Shown here one piece after another: positions 12,140-23,430 of a stretch of 64,000 nt of DNA. The DNA comes from Ophiura sarsii (taxonomy: Eukaryota > Echinodermata > Ophiuroidea > Amphilepidida > Ophiuridae): positions 62,664,580-62,728,579 of the forward strand of contig CM069454.1 in the NCBI GenBank assembly GCA_035610835.1, in the 5' to 3' direction. The translations under genes were made by a program, and so were the position numbers. Under the pieces are notes generated by a model. That model did not search any database, was not told the DNA's origin, and saw nothing but the letters and a program-made list of their open reading frames with translations. Within the stretch, counting starts at the first letter, position 1. Each line of letters starts with the position of its first letter.

Positions 12140-13125
12140 TTTAACGCACAATGGCCATTTCCAATCAAACCAAGTTTTGAAGTAGAAGATAGGTTCAAAT
12201 TGCTTAAATATGCCTTGATTTACATTCGAAACACCATTTATATCAATGTCGGACGTTAATATCAAGAAAATTACATGATTTTCTCGAGAAATATCCAAGA
12301 AAATAGCTCTAAAGCTCCAAATTTAGAGTCAAATGGCTACGCGTCTGTTTTGCGATTTTATAGATAGAGGGTCACGTAACCCTTGGCTAGAAGTCCCTCA
12401 CGTGCAAGAATACTTCCTCTTAGGTCTATATCAAGTAGCTTGCCTCTCAGTTAAAGAGTTAATTATCTCATTTTCAAGTTCAAAGCTTTATTTAGAATTA
12501 AACACTCTCATGTAGGTCAACGAGTTGTCAAAATTCATATTTTGCCCACATTGGCTCAGAAAAGAGCAAAAAATCGTTAAAATTGTACATTTAATGCTTT
12601 AGACGATACCCTATGGGTAATATCGTGACAAAAATGTAATTGTGCGTTTGCCTAATAGGTAATTATGATATTCTAAGTAAACAAATGGCTTCTGGAAGCT
12701 TATTGTCCTATGAATACGGAGGTCTTTACCCCCCCCCCCCCCCCCACAAATATTTTAGCCATTAATGGCATACAGGTATCTCTTCAATGAATATGGCTTG
12801 ATATAGTGATTATATGTTTAAGTTATCATGTTTGTCGATAATGAAATGTGTCATATATGCTATTAACATATAATTTATACAATGTAAACAATGAAAAATC
12901 TAAAAATACACGTTTTGGTCATGAAAGCGGACTTGAAAAGTAACAATTTTGGGCAAAAAATGGCCAAAAAGTGAGACAAATGGGGTATTTTGGGTATAGA
13001 GTAAAATCTATTTTGTGACATAATTCCAGTTAGGAGTAGAATTTAATTTTTTTGAGTGACACTTTTTCATGTTGCTATATGATGATTCCAAAAATGCAAC
13101 AAAAAAAATTCAAATTTTTGTTAAA

Positions 13126-13596
13126 GGGAGCACTACACCAAATCAATGCGCAATTCGTGTAATCCTGTAGTAGTTCCGGAAAAGCATGAAGACTAGGCTT
13201 GTAAATGTGAGGTTTTCGGGCAATTTGTTTCTCCGGGGATGGTATGTTTGTATTCAAATGAATGAATGGGACCTATCCGTTGCACCTACAATGATAAAAT
13301 ACGATATTTCTAATTTATCGACCTAAATAGTGCCCAGGGCGTAAGCACCTGCCTAAATGGTGAACAGGCATGCCAGAAAACGTGAAAAAGTGAGGGCGCT
13401 GTGTGCAGACCCGTAGCGGAAAATTTAGGTTAATAACCCCTCATGAAACAAGGCTTAAATTAAAGTTGAGATGTTACTGAAAATGGTCATAGGTGACAAG
13501 TATGCCATAAATGTAACCGGAGGGTAGAAAAGGTGTCTTGAAATTTGGCACTTTTACACGTATTTCAATGAGAAAGATATTTGGTGTAGTGCTCCC
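13126..13596. repeat. Array unit M3
   Basis: Last unit; its right end abuts the copy of ATAA shared with the host flank. Confidence 0.85.
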
Positions 13597-13600
13597 ATAA

Positions 13601-14818
13601 ACCTTTATCAGAGCACAGATTGTTGAACCGTGAGTGACTGACTATACGTTGATGATCTGCAAGTTGAACAGTCTAACGCCACCACAGAAAGCGTTGTTAC
13701 TGCAGTAAGAAACGTGTTTTGTGCGCTTGCGTATATGGATTTTGGCAGTACTTATGTGTATGCCAGCTATATTTGACTTGGCATCAACTCGCAGGCATCG
13801 ACTATAGTGTATTTTTGGGTAAACGCAACGATTTCGAATACATGAGTAGCTGTATTATCATGGTATTATGTGGAATTTGATTAATCACTCCGTTTTTAGG
13901 GGAACTGAGGCCAAGTGTATTGCCGGTCCAATGAATGCTGCTCTGTGTGTACCAATTTAGTACGACATTGCCATGTCATGAAATCATTGACGTGGGATTC
14001 CGATCATTAGATCTTATCACCAGAAGTAGGCTACACATCGATACATCTACCCATTGCTATCTACCATAGCGTCACTAACAACGGTCAAGTCTTGCACACG
14101 TATACACGACACGATGATGGCTTTTTGGTGGTAATCTACTACACAGCAACATTTCATTTCAACATCTGTAATACGGTTGCAAATTTAACTGTGTATTTTA
14201 CCTATGGGCGGGCGAGACTGACTCAGCTAGGGTCAACCGATTTCGAGCCTTACTCTAGATAGATTATTACTCAGACATCACGACGCATGCAAAACTTGTA
14301 TTTCTCTCCGGATCCTGACTAAATGGACCGAATCGACTTGATAATTTTATAACCCGGATCAATTATAAACTCACAACTAACTCACGGGATATATAGTATT
14401 TAAACTGATCTATATTACGAAAGTCCAACTCAATGTGTCATAGTGGTGCCAGTTTCTACATGAGTGGATTTTACAAGTTATTTATTGAATGACGCGCGCC
14501 CCATTTCACAGTACGTTTGACATACTCGTGTAAACCTCAAAATACAAAAGAAGTTACACATGTATTCAATCGATCAATTCATGCAGATCAGTTATGGATA
14601 TTTTTGCATACATTGTATATTACTGTGAATGAAATATAAGTGGGAAGGTGATATAAACAACAATCTAGGAAAGTATGTTATCATAGGACGCAGTTTAGCT
14701 AAGTTCGACCCGTACAAGCTTCAGCGTGTGACTACTGACTTCTTGCAAAGTGAGGCTTCTTGGTCATAGGCTGTAACCCTATTTTGGACCGTTTTCAGGT
14801 GCTCTCAGGATCAATACA
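13601..14818. other. Upstream region of PTB gene copy A
   Basis: Aligns with copy B 38894-41660 once the hAT-like element at 39280 is removed. It probably contains 5' regulatory sequence or a 5' UTR/intron of the PTB gene, but I cannot place a promoter. No coding region recognised. Confidence 0.4.
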
Positions 14819-14943
14819 CAGTCCCTGTAGCCTAGTGGAGTAACCAATCGCCGCGATAGCGAGAGGGACCGGGTTCGAGGCTGTGTATTTTTAAGGTCTT
14901 TGTTAATTTAATTCTCGCCAGTTTGTCCGAGTCTATATATTAT
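14819..14943 (+). mobile_element. tRNA-derived SINE-like insertion before the PTB start (copy A only)
   Basis: About 125 bp is absent from copy B, where CAATACA joins directly to the TTATAATTA stretch. The insert contains a Pol III box A-like TAGCCTAGTGG and a box B-like GGTTCGAGGC with tRNA-like spacing, and a 4-bp TCGC/GCGA anticodon-type stem. The acceptor and T stems do not pair well, so this is a tRNA-derived fragment, not a functional tRNA. It lies only 36 bases upstream of the PTB start codon. Confidence 0.6.
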
Positions 14944-14978
14944 CTATTATAATTATATGAACTACATATAGGTCGATA

Positions 14979-15906
14979 ATGGACGTCGACAGCAAAACGA
15001 ATGGGCTCAAAGATCGTTCCCCGGTCAACAGTCCCAAATCACCGCATCGCTTTCTCACAACCATCAGAAATTCACCGTCACTACTGAGAAAGAAAATCAA
15101 GTCACATCATCGTGATGAGCAGGACTCGCACGAGAGTCCTCCGGAAACCACCGAGAAGGAACACAACCGATTTGCCTCAAGACTGCGAACAGGTGGATCC
15201 GGAGAGAGCAGTCCTCCACAATGTCGAGTGTTTCACGTTCTTTACCAAGGCAAGATCAGAGTGGAGACTCTGCAGGTCCATGAAGCCATGGCTGCGGTTA
15301 GAAAACTCACTCTAATATCGGGGAAAGCTTTTGACACCACTGATCAGATCGGTGGTAATATCGCACCCGATGCGGATGCGAAATCCCCGGTGCGGTTGTC
15401 GCCGAAAGTTCCACGAAGTCCGAAGTTCTCTCCGAGGCTGATGAAGCGAAATAGACCCAAGTCTCCGAAGAAGAACAACTTGAAAGTGACTCCAAAGTAC
15501 ATCAGCATTGGCGATCCCAAATCATCTGAAGCACAAGTCATACCGATCTCCACGATTGCTTACTGCGCCACGGACATCAGGCATCCCCGAACCGTTGCAT
15601 TCATCAACAAGGATAGCCTTGGTGGCCTGATGTGTCACGCGGTACTCTGCGAGACCAAAGAGAAAGCTTCCTCCATTGTATCTTATATCGGAAAGATGTT
15701 CGAATCTGCATGGGAAGAATGGAAAGAGTTGCACCCAGATCCTTATCATCAACAGGGCCAGGGGCGAATCAGTCCTTCAAGCTTGGGTCGATCAAGAAGT
15801 TTCAATTCAACTTCAACGAATAATAGGACTAATCAATTGACGGTGCCAGGAGAAGCAGGAGGAGATTCGCAAAGAAGAAGACCCCACTCATTCAATGGCC
15901 AATCAG
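14979..15906 (+). CDS. PTB/PID-domain adaptor-like protein, copy A (main coding exon)
   Basis: The exon encodes 309 residues plus one base (phase-1 donor CAG|GTGAGG at 15907). The N-terminal third is basic and serine/proline-rich with SPxK-like sites, which suggests phosphoregulation. From about residue 80 comes a phosphotyrosine-binding fold: FHVLYQGKIRVE (first strand), the helix VHEAMAAVRKL, a serine/proline-rich insert, LKVTPKYISI, then IAYCATDIRHPRTVAF and CHAVLCETKEKASSIVSYIG leading to the C-terminal helix. The YCATD and CHAVLC signatures recall PID1 and FAM43 family PTB domains, which bind NPxY-like tails of membrane receptors as cytoplasmic adaptors. The tail is basic (SLGRSRSFNST, RRRPHSFNG). 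A first noncoding exon probably lies upstream, since an ATATAG acceptor-like site precedes the ATG. The exact orthologue is uncertain. Confidence 0.85.
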
Positions 15907-16050
15907 GTGAGGCTTTTCATAATATATTCCTAATGGCCAATCAGGTGAGGCTTTTCATAATACATTCCTAATGGCCAATCAGGTGAGGCTTTTCATAATA
16001 CATTCCTAATGGCCAATCAGGTGAGGCGTTTCATAATAGGCTACATTCCT
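15892..16050 (+). repeat. Four tandem copies of the splice-donor segment (copy A only)
   Basis: A 38-bp unit (AATGGCCAATCAGGTGAGGC plus 18 bases) is repeated four times. Candidate donors GTGAGG lie at 15907, 15945, 15983 and 16021. Copy B has one, at 42597. Because 38 is not a multiple of three, the first three donors leave three different phases. Confidence 0.9.
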
Positions 16051-16124
16051 AAATTATAGGTATAAAACTTCCATATTTTGACAAGTAATAAAGGAGAAGA
16101 CCTTAACTCATTTGATTTTTTTAG

Positions 16125-16138
16125 GCAGAAGAATGTGA
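16125..16138 (+). CDS. Possible short terminal coding exon of PTB copy A
   Basis: An acceptor-like TTTTTTTAG precedes 16125. Joining it to the first donor reads G-R-R-M-stop (TGA 16136-16138). The matching site in copy B reads G-R-K-M-stop (TAA 42694-42696). The donor, acceptor and an immediate stop are kept in both copies, which is suggestive only. Joining the second donor instead opens a 20-codon tail beginning AEECEGPLLRDQ. Confidence 0.35.
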
Positions 16139-16439
16139 AGGTCCACTTTTAAGAGATCAAATCCAGGTCCACACTCGACATTCGTGAACGATCACCTCTA
16201 CAGCCTAAGAATGTTGGACCGGAAAAAAGTGCAAAAGAGTGTCATTAAAGCGCTCCCCTCTGCTTCAAGCAGAATATAATTTGTTTTTAATGGGCAATTA
16301 AGCCATTCCCATCAATACTAAACTTGTTAATGTAATGTGTGGCCGTCAAGGATGTTTAAGGTATTCCGACTATAGCGTCTCTGGTCACCTTTCCGGCAAC
16401 TGACATCCAACAAAGCATCCTGTTCAGCAACCTATCAAA

Positions 16440-16633
16440 GGGCTATTCGGCTATTCCATTTGAAATCCATACACCCCTTTGGAAGACATTTGCACTTACA
16501 GGGAGTGTACATTTCAAATGGGGGTTACCTTGCCTACAAGAAGGGAGACTCCGTTTGAAATCTACACTCCCTGTGTGGAACTGACCATAGGGGGGGGGGG
16601 GGGGGGGGGTATGGATTTCAAATGGAATAGCCC
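16440..16633. mobile_element. Short inverted-repeat element GGGCTATTC (copy A)
   Basis: Ends are GGGCTATTCGGCTATTCC with CATTTGAAATCCATAC, and the complement GTATGGATTTCAAATGG at the right. The shared interior is non-coding and a poly-G run of 19 replaces part of it. Counterpart in B at 42945-43102, so it is old. Confidence 0.8.
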
Positions 16634-16639
16634 GATATC

Positions 16640-18305
16640 AACGAACTGGTTTTTGTTGATTGATCCGTCCTTGTTTTAACCTCACCTATACCACCAACCT
16701 CCTGAGTGTTTTAATATATAGTATTCATGAATATCGTTTCAGAGGTGTTTTAAACATATAATTATGCCATTTGTGGTCCTGGGGCTTGTGGTCCTGGGAC
16801 ACAAGTTGCGGACGGGATCAGATATATGCGCATATACCAGTTTCTCCCTTGTTTTCGCTCGCGCTCCGATTAGCAGATATTACCTGTTTCCAACTTGAGG
16901 AGATTCATCTTCGGGGGGGGGGGGGGGGGGGGGGGTGCACATAAGACATCAACCGCAAAGCCTGACTATTTAAAAAAGTTCGTGTTATAAAGATCATTTT
17001 GATATTAAACAGCTTTTACTTTCATAAAACTCAATTTTAATTACGTGTTCATCAAAGACCCTGACAATGTTCTTTTCTTTTTTGTGTCCATAAATCCGGG
17101 CCATAATTACAGCTTAGGAAAATGATTGGGCAAAGGGCAGTAATACGCTATTAAAACGCAAAATTTCCTGTCTGTCGCCTATTCTATGAACAATAGTGTG
17201 GGATGTATGCGTTTCTAAACATCCTAAAACAATAATATAAACAAATTGTAGGCATTAAAATCCCCAATGATAGGCATGTAGTTGGTAAATCCGGGAAAAT
17301 TGCCAGGACAACTACTTCTGGCGGAAGGAATAATTGCCTGTTCCGTGATGCATGACTCAAGTTAGCCAATTGCAAAAAAACAACCAAATTCCATTGAAAT
17401 GGAATGGGGGGGGGGGGGGGGGGGGGGGGGCGGTCCAAAAGAAAGAAGCATGTTTTGTAGCCATTTTCTGAAGCATCTGTTTTATACCAAAATACAAGGG
17501 AAATGTATTTTCCATAATTCAAACCAAAAAATAAATCAAAACACAGCAGTCTGAAAACAGTACAGGAAACCAATAAAGTTGATTTGTGTGCATGGAGGGG
17601 GAGGGGGGGGGGGGGGGTGGTTGTACTCTGTCTGAAAAACAATCTAGGTATATATATGGCATTGTACTTGGTCTAAAACGTTGGTCCAGGAATTGCTATA
17701 CTAATTAAAAATGGCATTCCGCGATCATGGTTACCCATATTGACATTGGAGATTTCTCCTTAGTCAAACAAGATAAGCTATATTATGTCTCTCTTCTGTT
17801 GGGAGTATAATAACATCTCTCTGATTGAATCAGTAACTAAACAAATATAGCTTTGACTCCAGCACAGACTGTGGGTACTGTTAAAATAAACTGCATAGGT
17901 ACATGTAATTTACAAAGACTACAGACATGGCAGCCCCCACTTATGTCTAGAAAGACCTAAATGTGTAAAAGTTTGCAATAACATGCTAATAGGGTGGCTT
18001 CGCCTCCCAAAAACAACCCTCGCGACGTAGTGGCATTTATAGTGCCGGGCTCGCGTGTCACTTGAATTTGGCATTGAATGTTATTACTAAAGGGATTCCC
18101 ATATCACTTAAAATTAGTGTTAAGTAAAAAAGCGTCAGCTACATGTATACTCAGATAACATTACATCTTAGACCATAGTCCGAGATAATATCACAGATTG
18201 AAAGTAACCAACCACCGGCAACTATGCCTGCCTGTCTTCAGAGATGCGCACCAGATCAAGGAGAAATCTCCAACAATGAGATATTATACGACAATGGCGC
18301 GTGCC
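16640..18305. other. Non-coding, poly-G-rich 3' flank of the PTB gene
   Basis: Aligns with copy B 43103-44722. It contains long G runs at about 16913-16935, 17406-17430 and 17598-17617 that are short or interrupted in B. The proline-rich frame at 17184-17642 (-) is a translation of these runs and not a gene. Later PTB exons, if any, were not found. Confidence 0.5.
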
Positions 18306-18311
18306 GTATAG
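18306..18311. other. Empty target site GTATAG of the 17.5-kb copy B insertion
   Basis: Copy A reads GTGCCGTATAGGAGGATTGC without interruption. In B the same sequence is split after GTATAT (44723-44728) and resumes with GTATAG (62186-62191). Confidence 0.9.
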
Positions 18312-19276
18312 GAGGATTGCGAACATAAAATATATCGATCCTCAAATGGCAATATGCATGGTATGCACAAAGCTGTTAATTAAATTAATTGTTCCAATAA
18401 CAGACTTAGGCCACGAGCAAAAAAACCCTGTTCTACAGGCAAAAAACGTACCTCTCAGGTATAGGGTCGGTCGGTCAAGCGGGTTTTTTTTCTTCTGCAA
18501 AAATGTCGGGAAATTTTAGTTAATTTACAGCAATTTTTTGCAATTTTTGCAATTTTCAAATTATTTCAGAAATGTCAAAAAAAAGCAAAGATTTTCCAAA
18601 AATTTTCTGAAGAATTTTTCTGAAAATTCGAGAAAAAAATGGGTTGGGGCTGTAGAACAGGGGTCTTCTGAGTGCACTTTGGTAGAAAAGTAGATGAAGA
18701 ATGGAAATTGAAATAGCATCCCAAATTCTACCATGTATTCCGTATGTTTTTACACATTACATGTACAATGACAAGATAGCACTGCGTTGTGAAAGACCAA
18801 TAGAGACCATCATATCGTACCGCATACAGATATTGAATTCGATTTCTTTTAAAGTCAATATTTGCCTTTATTGATAATATGGATCGTTGGAAAATGAACT
18901 GAAATACGGGTAGGACTGATGAAAATAAAATTGCATTACACGTTTACAATGAATGCATTTGTAGTGTTGTGCATTTTCTTGAGCAAAATGGTGAATTTTA
19001 CGATGCATATTCTCATATTGATGCAATATAATAATATGACTCGGTATATCCTCAGGCCTATCCGGCAAACTGCTATTCTCGATTATAATAGTTGCTTTTT
19101 ATAAATATTTTATATTCAGTTCATAGTTTCCGTCGTATCATGCCCTTTCCATTCATAGTCTTTTTCTCACTTATATGCAAATATCTATTTCCTGTCCTCC
19201 AAGAAAAGAGTACACAATTATTGAAATCAAAGCTCATAAAATAAGCGCTCATCTCAAGAACGGTTCTAATGGTTTT

Positions 19277-19516
19277 TGAACCAGAGCATAACGTAACTAG
19301 ACTTTTTCAGTTGGGGGGGGGGGGGGGGGGTGGGAAGAAGGGGCAGTTACTTGAAATGGGGGGGGGGGGGGGGCTCCTAATGGGGGACTCCATTATACAC
19401 CCACACGATTTCATTTGAGGGGGAAAGCGGGGGTGGGGGCAAGGGTTCCAAGTGGGGGAAGGGGGGGGGGGGGGCTCCAGCCCTTCTGCCCCCCACTGGT
19501 TACGCCACTGAACCAG
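19277..19516. mobile_element. hAT-like poly-G element with 8-bp target duplication (copy A only)
   Basis: TGAACCAG occurs at 19277-19284 and 19509-19516; copy B has one corresponding site (TGAACCAA) near 63320. The 224-bp insert starts AGCATAACGTAACTAG and ends CTGGTTACGCCAC, matching the GTGGCGTAAC ends seen at 2477. The interior is G runs. Confidence 0.8.
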
Positions 19517-19542
19517 CGATGATACGATATACAACTTTTTAC

Positions 19543-20521
19543 AAGGGTGTCCCAGTATGATTAATATACAAAACAGATTTTTCAGAAACCTTTCCCAACT
19601 TTCAAAATCTCATGAATTACTGAACCAATAATAGAATAATAGGCATGTTTGTACTTATTTTAATGCATTTCACATGATTATTCCAAAATTAATATGGTGA
19701 TGAAATTCAATAAATTTTGAAATTTTTGAAATATTTTGTGAAATTTTGGAACTGTCGATTGTCGCGTGGAAAGTTTTAAATATAAAACATTCTTGATCTA
19801 ATACCTGGAATATACTGGTATAGACATGTCTCTTTTTTGTTGGGTACGGCATGCACTTTGCACAATTTACATGAAAACATGTACTTTCCATGTCAGTGCA
19901 TTTCAAATGATTAAGCTCACACCATTCTACGGCCTAAGAAATGAATGTATATTATTATTAAGTCAGTCAAGCTGAGCAATTTATGTATTTCATACAAATA
20001 TACTTCACAAATATTACTAACAGTAAGTTGCTGTTAGTTAGTGGAAATTAAAATCAGCATACAGCAAATCACATGATGCATATAACATACCGGCAGTCGT
20101 ACACAATTTCACTAAATGTTTCAAAAATGTCAAAATTATTGAACTTCATCACCATATTTGGAATCACCTTGAGCAATGCATAACAATGAGTACAAACATG
20201 CCTAGTATTGGTTCAGTGATTCTTGAGATGGACTTTGAAAGCTGAGAATGTGTTTTAAAAAATAAAAAAAAACAGAATATGGCAAATTATCCGATGCATA
20301 ACATTTCAAATGAGCCTTTTTGCCGAGCTTGGCCAGTGTTTTTAAAACTTCCCAAAAGAAATAATGTCGGTCAAACTTGGCATCTACATTCTACAAAATT
20401 CCTTAGAAAGCTAACCATATACAGTAGATGTTGGAATCTTAATTAAGCAATCTGTGAGCAATGGTATTCATATTAAATAAACGCAATTTTCTCGGTATAA
20501 ATCATTTTGAGACACCCTGTA
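19543..20521. mobile_element. Mariner-type inverted-repeat element
   Basis: The left end reads GGGTGTCCCAGTATGATT and the right end, read in complement, CAGGGTGTCTCAAAATGATT, followed by TA. The interior contains opposed copies of the dispersed family described at 6430. About 980 bp, no transposase frame. The left half is shared with copy B at 63355-64000. Confidence 0.65.
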
Positions 20522-20540
20522 TTGTATTTTCCATGTCCAG

Positions 20541-20637
20541 TCTTTTTGTACCAATGCATGATGGTTTCTTTTGTACAATGCATGATGGTTTTGTACCAAT
20601 GCATGATGGGTTTTTTGTACCAACGGCATGATGGGTA
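20541..20637 (+). repeat. Four short tandem repeats of TTTTGTACCAATGCATGATG
   Basis: Four units of about 22-30 bp share TTGTACCAATGCATGATGG. No coding meaning seen. Confidence 0.8.
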
Positions 20638-20906
20638 GATGCTGGTGAGAGTTAACAAGAGATTCCTGTCAGATTGTAAATGTACATGTATATATCTTGA
20701 CTATCGACCTAACATGCCTAATGACTAGCTAGTTTAGTTTCCGAACAAGCGGTAGCTAACATAGGTGTTATTCCCCCTTTTGGGGGTGGGAGGGACCAGT
20801 GTGGGGGGGGGGGGTGTATATATGTTAATGTTGTTTTTGTTGTTTTAATAATTCTGCAAACGATTCTGCATGAGAAGTGTTAAGGATTCTTCATATTGAT
20901 ATTGAT

Positions 20907-21170
20907 GGGGTGAAATCGCCCTGCTCATACTCAGCATGCACGCGTCGCGGAGGGTAAGGTTAGCACATTTATACATCGCTCCCTGGCAGGTCGCCGGCAG
21001 CGAAACTCGAACGCGGTGGTAGATCTCACGCGCTGATTGGTTACTATCGTCCTAAGCGAGTTGAAGAACCAATCACTGGCGTGGCGTAGTTACTGCGATA
21101 TCTAGAAATCGCAACAAGCAGAGTCGCACCTGAGATGAGATTCACCGGGCGATCCCACCACATGCCAGGG
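20907..21170. mobile_element. GC-rich inverted-repeat element
   Basis: Ends GGGGTGAAATCGCCC and the complement of GGTGGGATCGCCCGGTGAA are imperfect inverted repeats around a CpG-rich core. Flanking DNA is AT-rich. There is no second copy in the window to confirm the boundaries. Confidence 0.4.
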
Positions 21171-22340
21171 GTATAATAATAGCCCCAAAAGAGAGTCATC
21201 ACACAGGCAACGAATTGTGTTAAGAAATTATCAAGAAAACGTCATGAAATGTTTTTGGAAATTCGCTTTAATCATAATACAGATCAGCCCTGTCGCAAGC
21301 TAGATAAATAGAACTTGACTCAATAAAATAGTGGTCATTGTTTAATGTCGGTTATCTCGTGTCAAATCCGAAGTTTACATTTTGTGAACTTAGACGGTAA
21401 TCAATCCATATTTATTTCGTTGTCAGTCTGTATATCTTGATCAAATAGTATTTGGTTCCGTTCCCTTGTTTAAAGATAACAATTGTCTAGTTATATACGC
21501 ATCTACCTTTTTTTTTTGCAAAGAAGATAATTTTCTAGTGTAGCCCAACATTGCGATAATATAGTGTCCACGAGCAGACGACATCGATCATAATTTTTAT
21601 CAACATTGCCCCTGACGAGAAAACAAAATGACCGCCTAATTGATCAAATTTCATAAAAGTGTATCAGCAGGTATGGTATCGTGGCCAAAATATGATATAA
21701 ACCAATATACACAATTATAATATGTTAGGAAATCGTGTATCTTTTAAAGAATACCAAGTCTCTTCAAAAAAAGGCATTTGTCATCGTCAAGCTGTTTGAC
21801 GATGTCCCAGCAAGTTTTAGACCGTGTTTGAAAAAGAAATAATGAAAATATAAAAACAACATTGCATAACAAATCTAATGCCCGCATTACCGCAATATAT
21901 ATACTTGGGAACATTTGTTCTACTAATATATACTCTGTCAATTTCATCAACATATCTTTATCCGATTCAATATGGGATGACATTAATATCGAAACTCGGT
22001 GAAAACCTGGTTTTCACTTTCAGTTGATAAAAAACTCCACAACTGCCGCTAAAGAAAGGATGGTACTCTCTCAAGCTGATCAATTCTATCACAACATTCA
22101 TATATTGCTTCGTAAATCATCACACACAGTTCATATCTATTAATTTTGTAGTGTGAATTAAAGAGGGCCCATCAAATTACCCGTATATCATTTAAATTGA
22201 GCTTTGTGCCGAACATTGTCTATGATTTTTATTCAAAAGAATTTTGGTAAAACTTGAAATCGACCATTTTTACAAAAAAGTTCATAACTTCTGTCAGAAA
22301 CATCCGATATTTAAATTCAAAATTCCGAAGAAAGCTAAAT
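21171..22340. other. No gene recognised
   Basis: AT-rich single-copy interval. The minus-strand frame at 21744-21983 has no recognised motif. No element ends found. Confidence 0.45.
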
Positions 22341-23430
22341 ATATACACCTAGCACATAAAGTCCCTGACCAGGTGCTTTGAGGTTAGCTAATTCAAAATA
22401 GATAATCGGTACCAAAAAATCTGAGATATACATTGAATGAGCAAATTTCTTCTCCGCAGTTTGATACCTCATTCAACAAAATCGAATGGATACTTTTAAA
22501 GTTATGGCGATTTCAATGACCGCGCATGCAACAGAAAAGTTGCACTAGGTATAGGAAATCATTGATTTGTGTGTGATAACGCACTGAAAAAACTCACAGC
22601 TAATCAGCTAAGACTTGTATTCTTCACAGCCAGATACACCCTTTGTCCCGCACATTGCGGTTATCACTCCAGACCCATTCATCTGTCCCGTTCAGATAGC
22701 ACACAGTGATGACAGTATGCACACACAAATCAATGATTCCTATACCTGTAAGAGGGTTTATTTTGGAATACCTCCTACGCAGTAAACGTTGAGCCGAGCC
22801 GAGTTAACTTATTAAGATTAATAATCAAACTCAGGATGCAGAAGGTGTAGTGTCGAACTAATATTTATTCAGATGAAATCATACATGTAATGTTCTTGGT
22901 CATGACAAATAAATAATACTGGAGAACTTATATATAGTTGAAGGTGTCGTGTGGTCAAAAGCAAAAGTCGGAGAGAGAGAGATAAAATCCAGCATGGTCT
23001 TTTATCTCTCGTAGCTCGGGAGGGGGTGTTAATATTTGCCCAATTGCGATACCCCCGTTTCTCGCACGTGATTGGCCAATAACTAAACGTATTCAAATAA
23101 TATGCACGAAACACTCAGGTGCAAAACACCCGTGAGATTGGATTCTACCACGTAAACATGTTACGTAATAGTTTATGATATAAAATGGTATTAAAGGGAC
23201 ACTGTTGCTTTTCACATTAGCCTCTCACATACCTAGTGCAACTTTTCTGTTGCATGCGCGGTCATTGAAATCGCCATAACTTTAAAAGTATCCATTCGAT
23301 TTTGTTGAATGAGGTATCAAACTGCGGAAAAGAAATTTACTCATTTAATGTATATCTTTGTACCGATTATATATTTTGAATTAGCGAACCTCAAAGCACC
23401 TGGTCAGGGACTTTATGTGCTAGGTGTATA
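22341..23430. mobile_element. Foldback element with nested palindromic element
   Basis: Inverted arms of about 215 bp lie at 22341-22552 and about 23218-23430. They share CACCTAGCACATAAAGTCCC at the outside and TTGCACTAGGTAT at the inside. Within the loop, 22549-22745 is a second inverted repeat with ends GTATAGGAAATCATTGATTT. The structure suggests a young insertion into an older foldback. Confidence 0.7.

Larger units (their letters stand above)
10210..13600. mobile_element. Composite M-S-M-S-M array (copy A only)
   Basis: A 3383-bp block (10214-13596) sits between ATAA at 10210-10213 and ATAA at 13597-13600. Copy B has one ATAA at 38890-38893. The block has three units 'M' of 470-471 bp (10214-10683, 11669-12139, 13126-13596) separated by two 985-986-bp spacers 'S'. 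Each M has 18-bp terminal inverted repeats starting GGGAGCACTACACC. The two periods (1455 and 1457 bp) are almost identical in sequence, so the array is young. Each S begins TTTAACG and ends GTTAAA. The small frames in M and S occur twice because of the repeat and have no recognised family. Confidence 0.88.
1..19970 (+). repeat. Copy A of the duplicated locus
   Basis: Bases 1-19970 match copy B in order and orientation: base 1 pairs with 25044, the PTB exon at 14979 with 41702, and 19970 with 64000. The offset grows from 25043 to about 44030 because copy B holds more inserted DNA. Between insertions the copies are nearly identical with scattered substitutions and small indels. The left edge of A is outside the window, so the unit boundary is unknown. 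The pairing could be a tandem duplication or two haplotypes joined by the assembler. Confidence 0.93.

Noticed and set aside
15112..15823. Overlapping frames on both strands of the PTB exon
   Set aside because: They are shadows of the main reading frame.
17184..17642. Proline-rich 152-residue minus-strand frame
   Set aside because: It is a product of poly-G runs; copy B has no equivalent frame.
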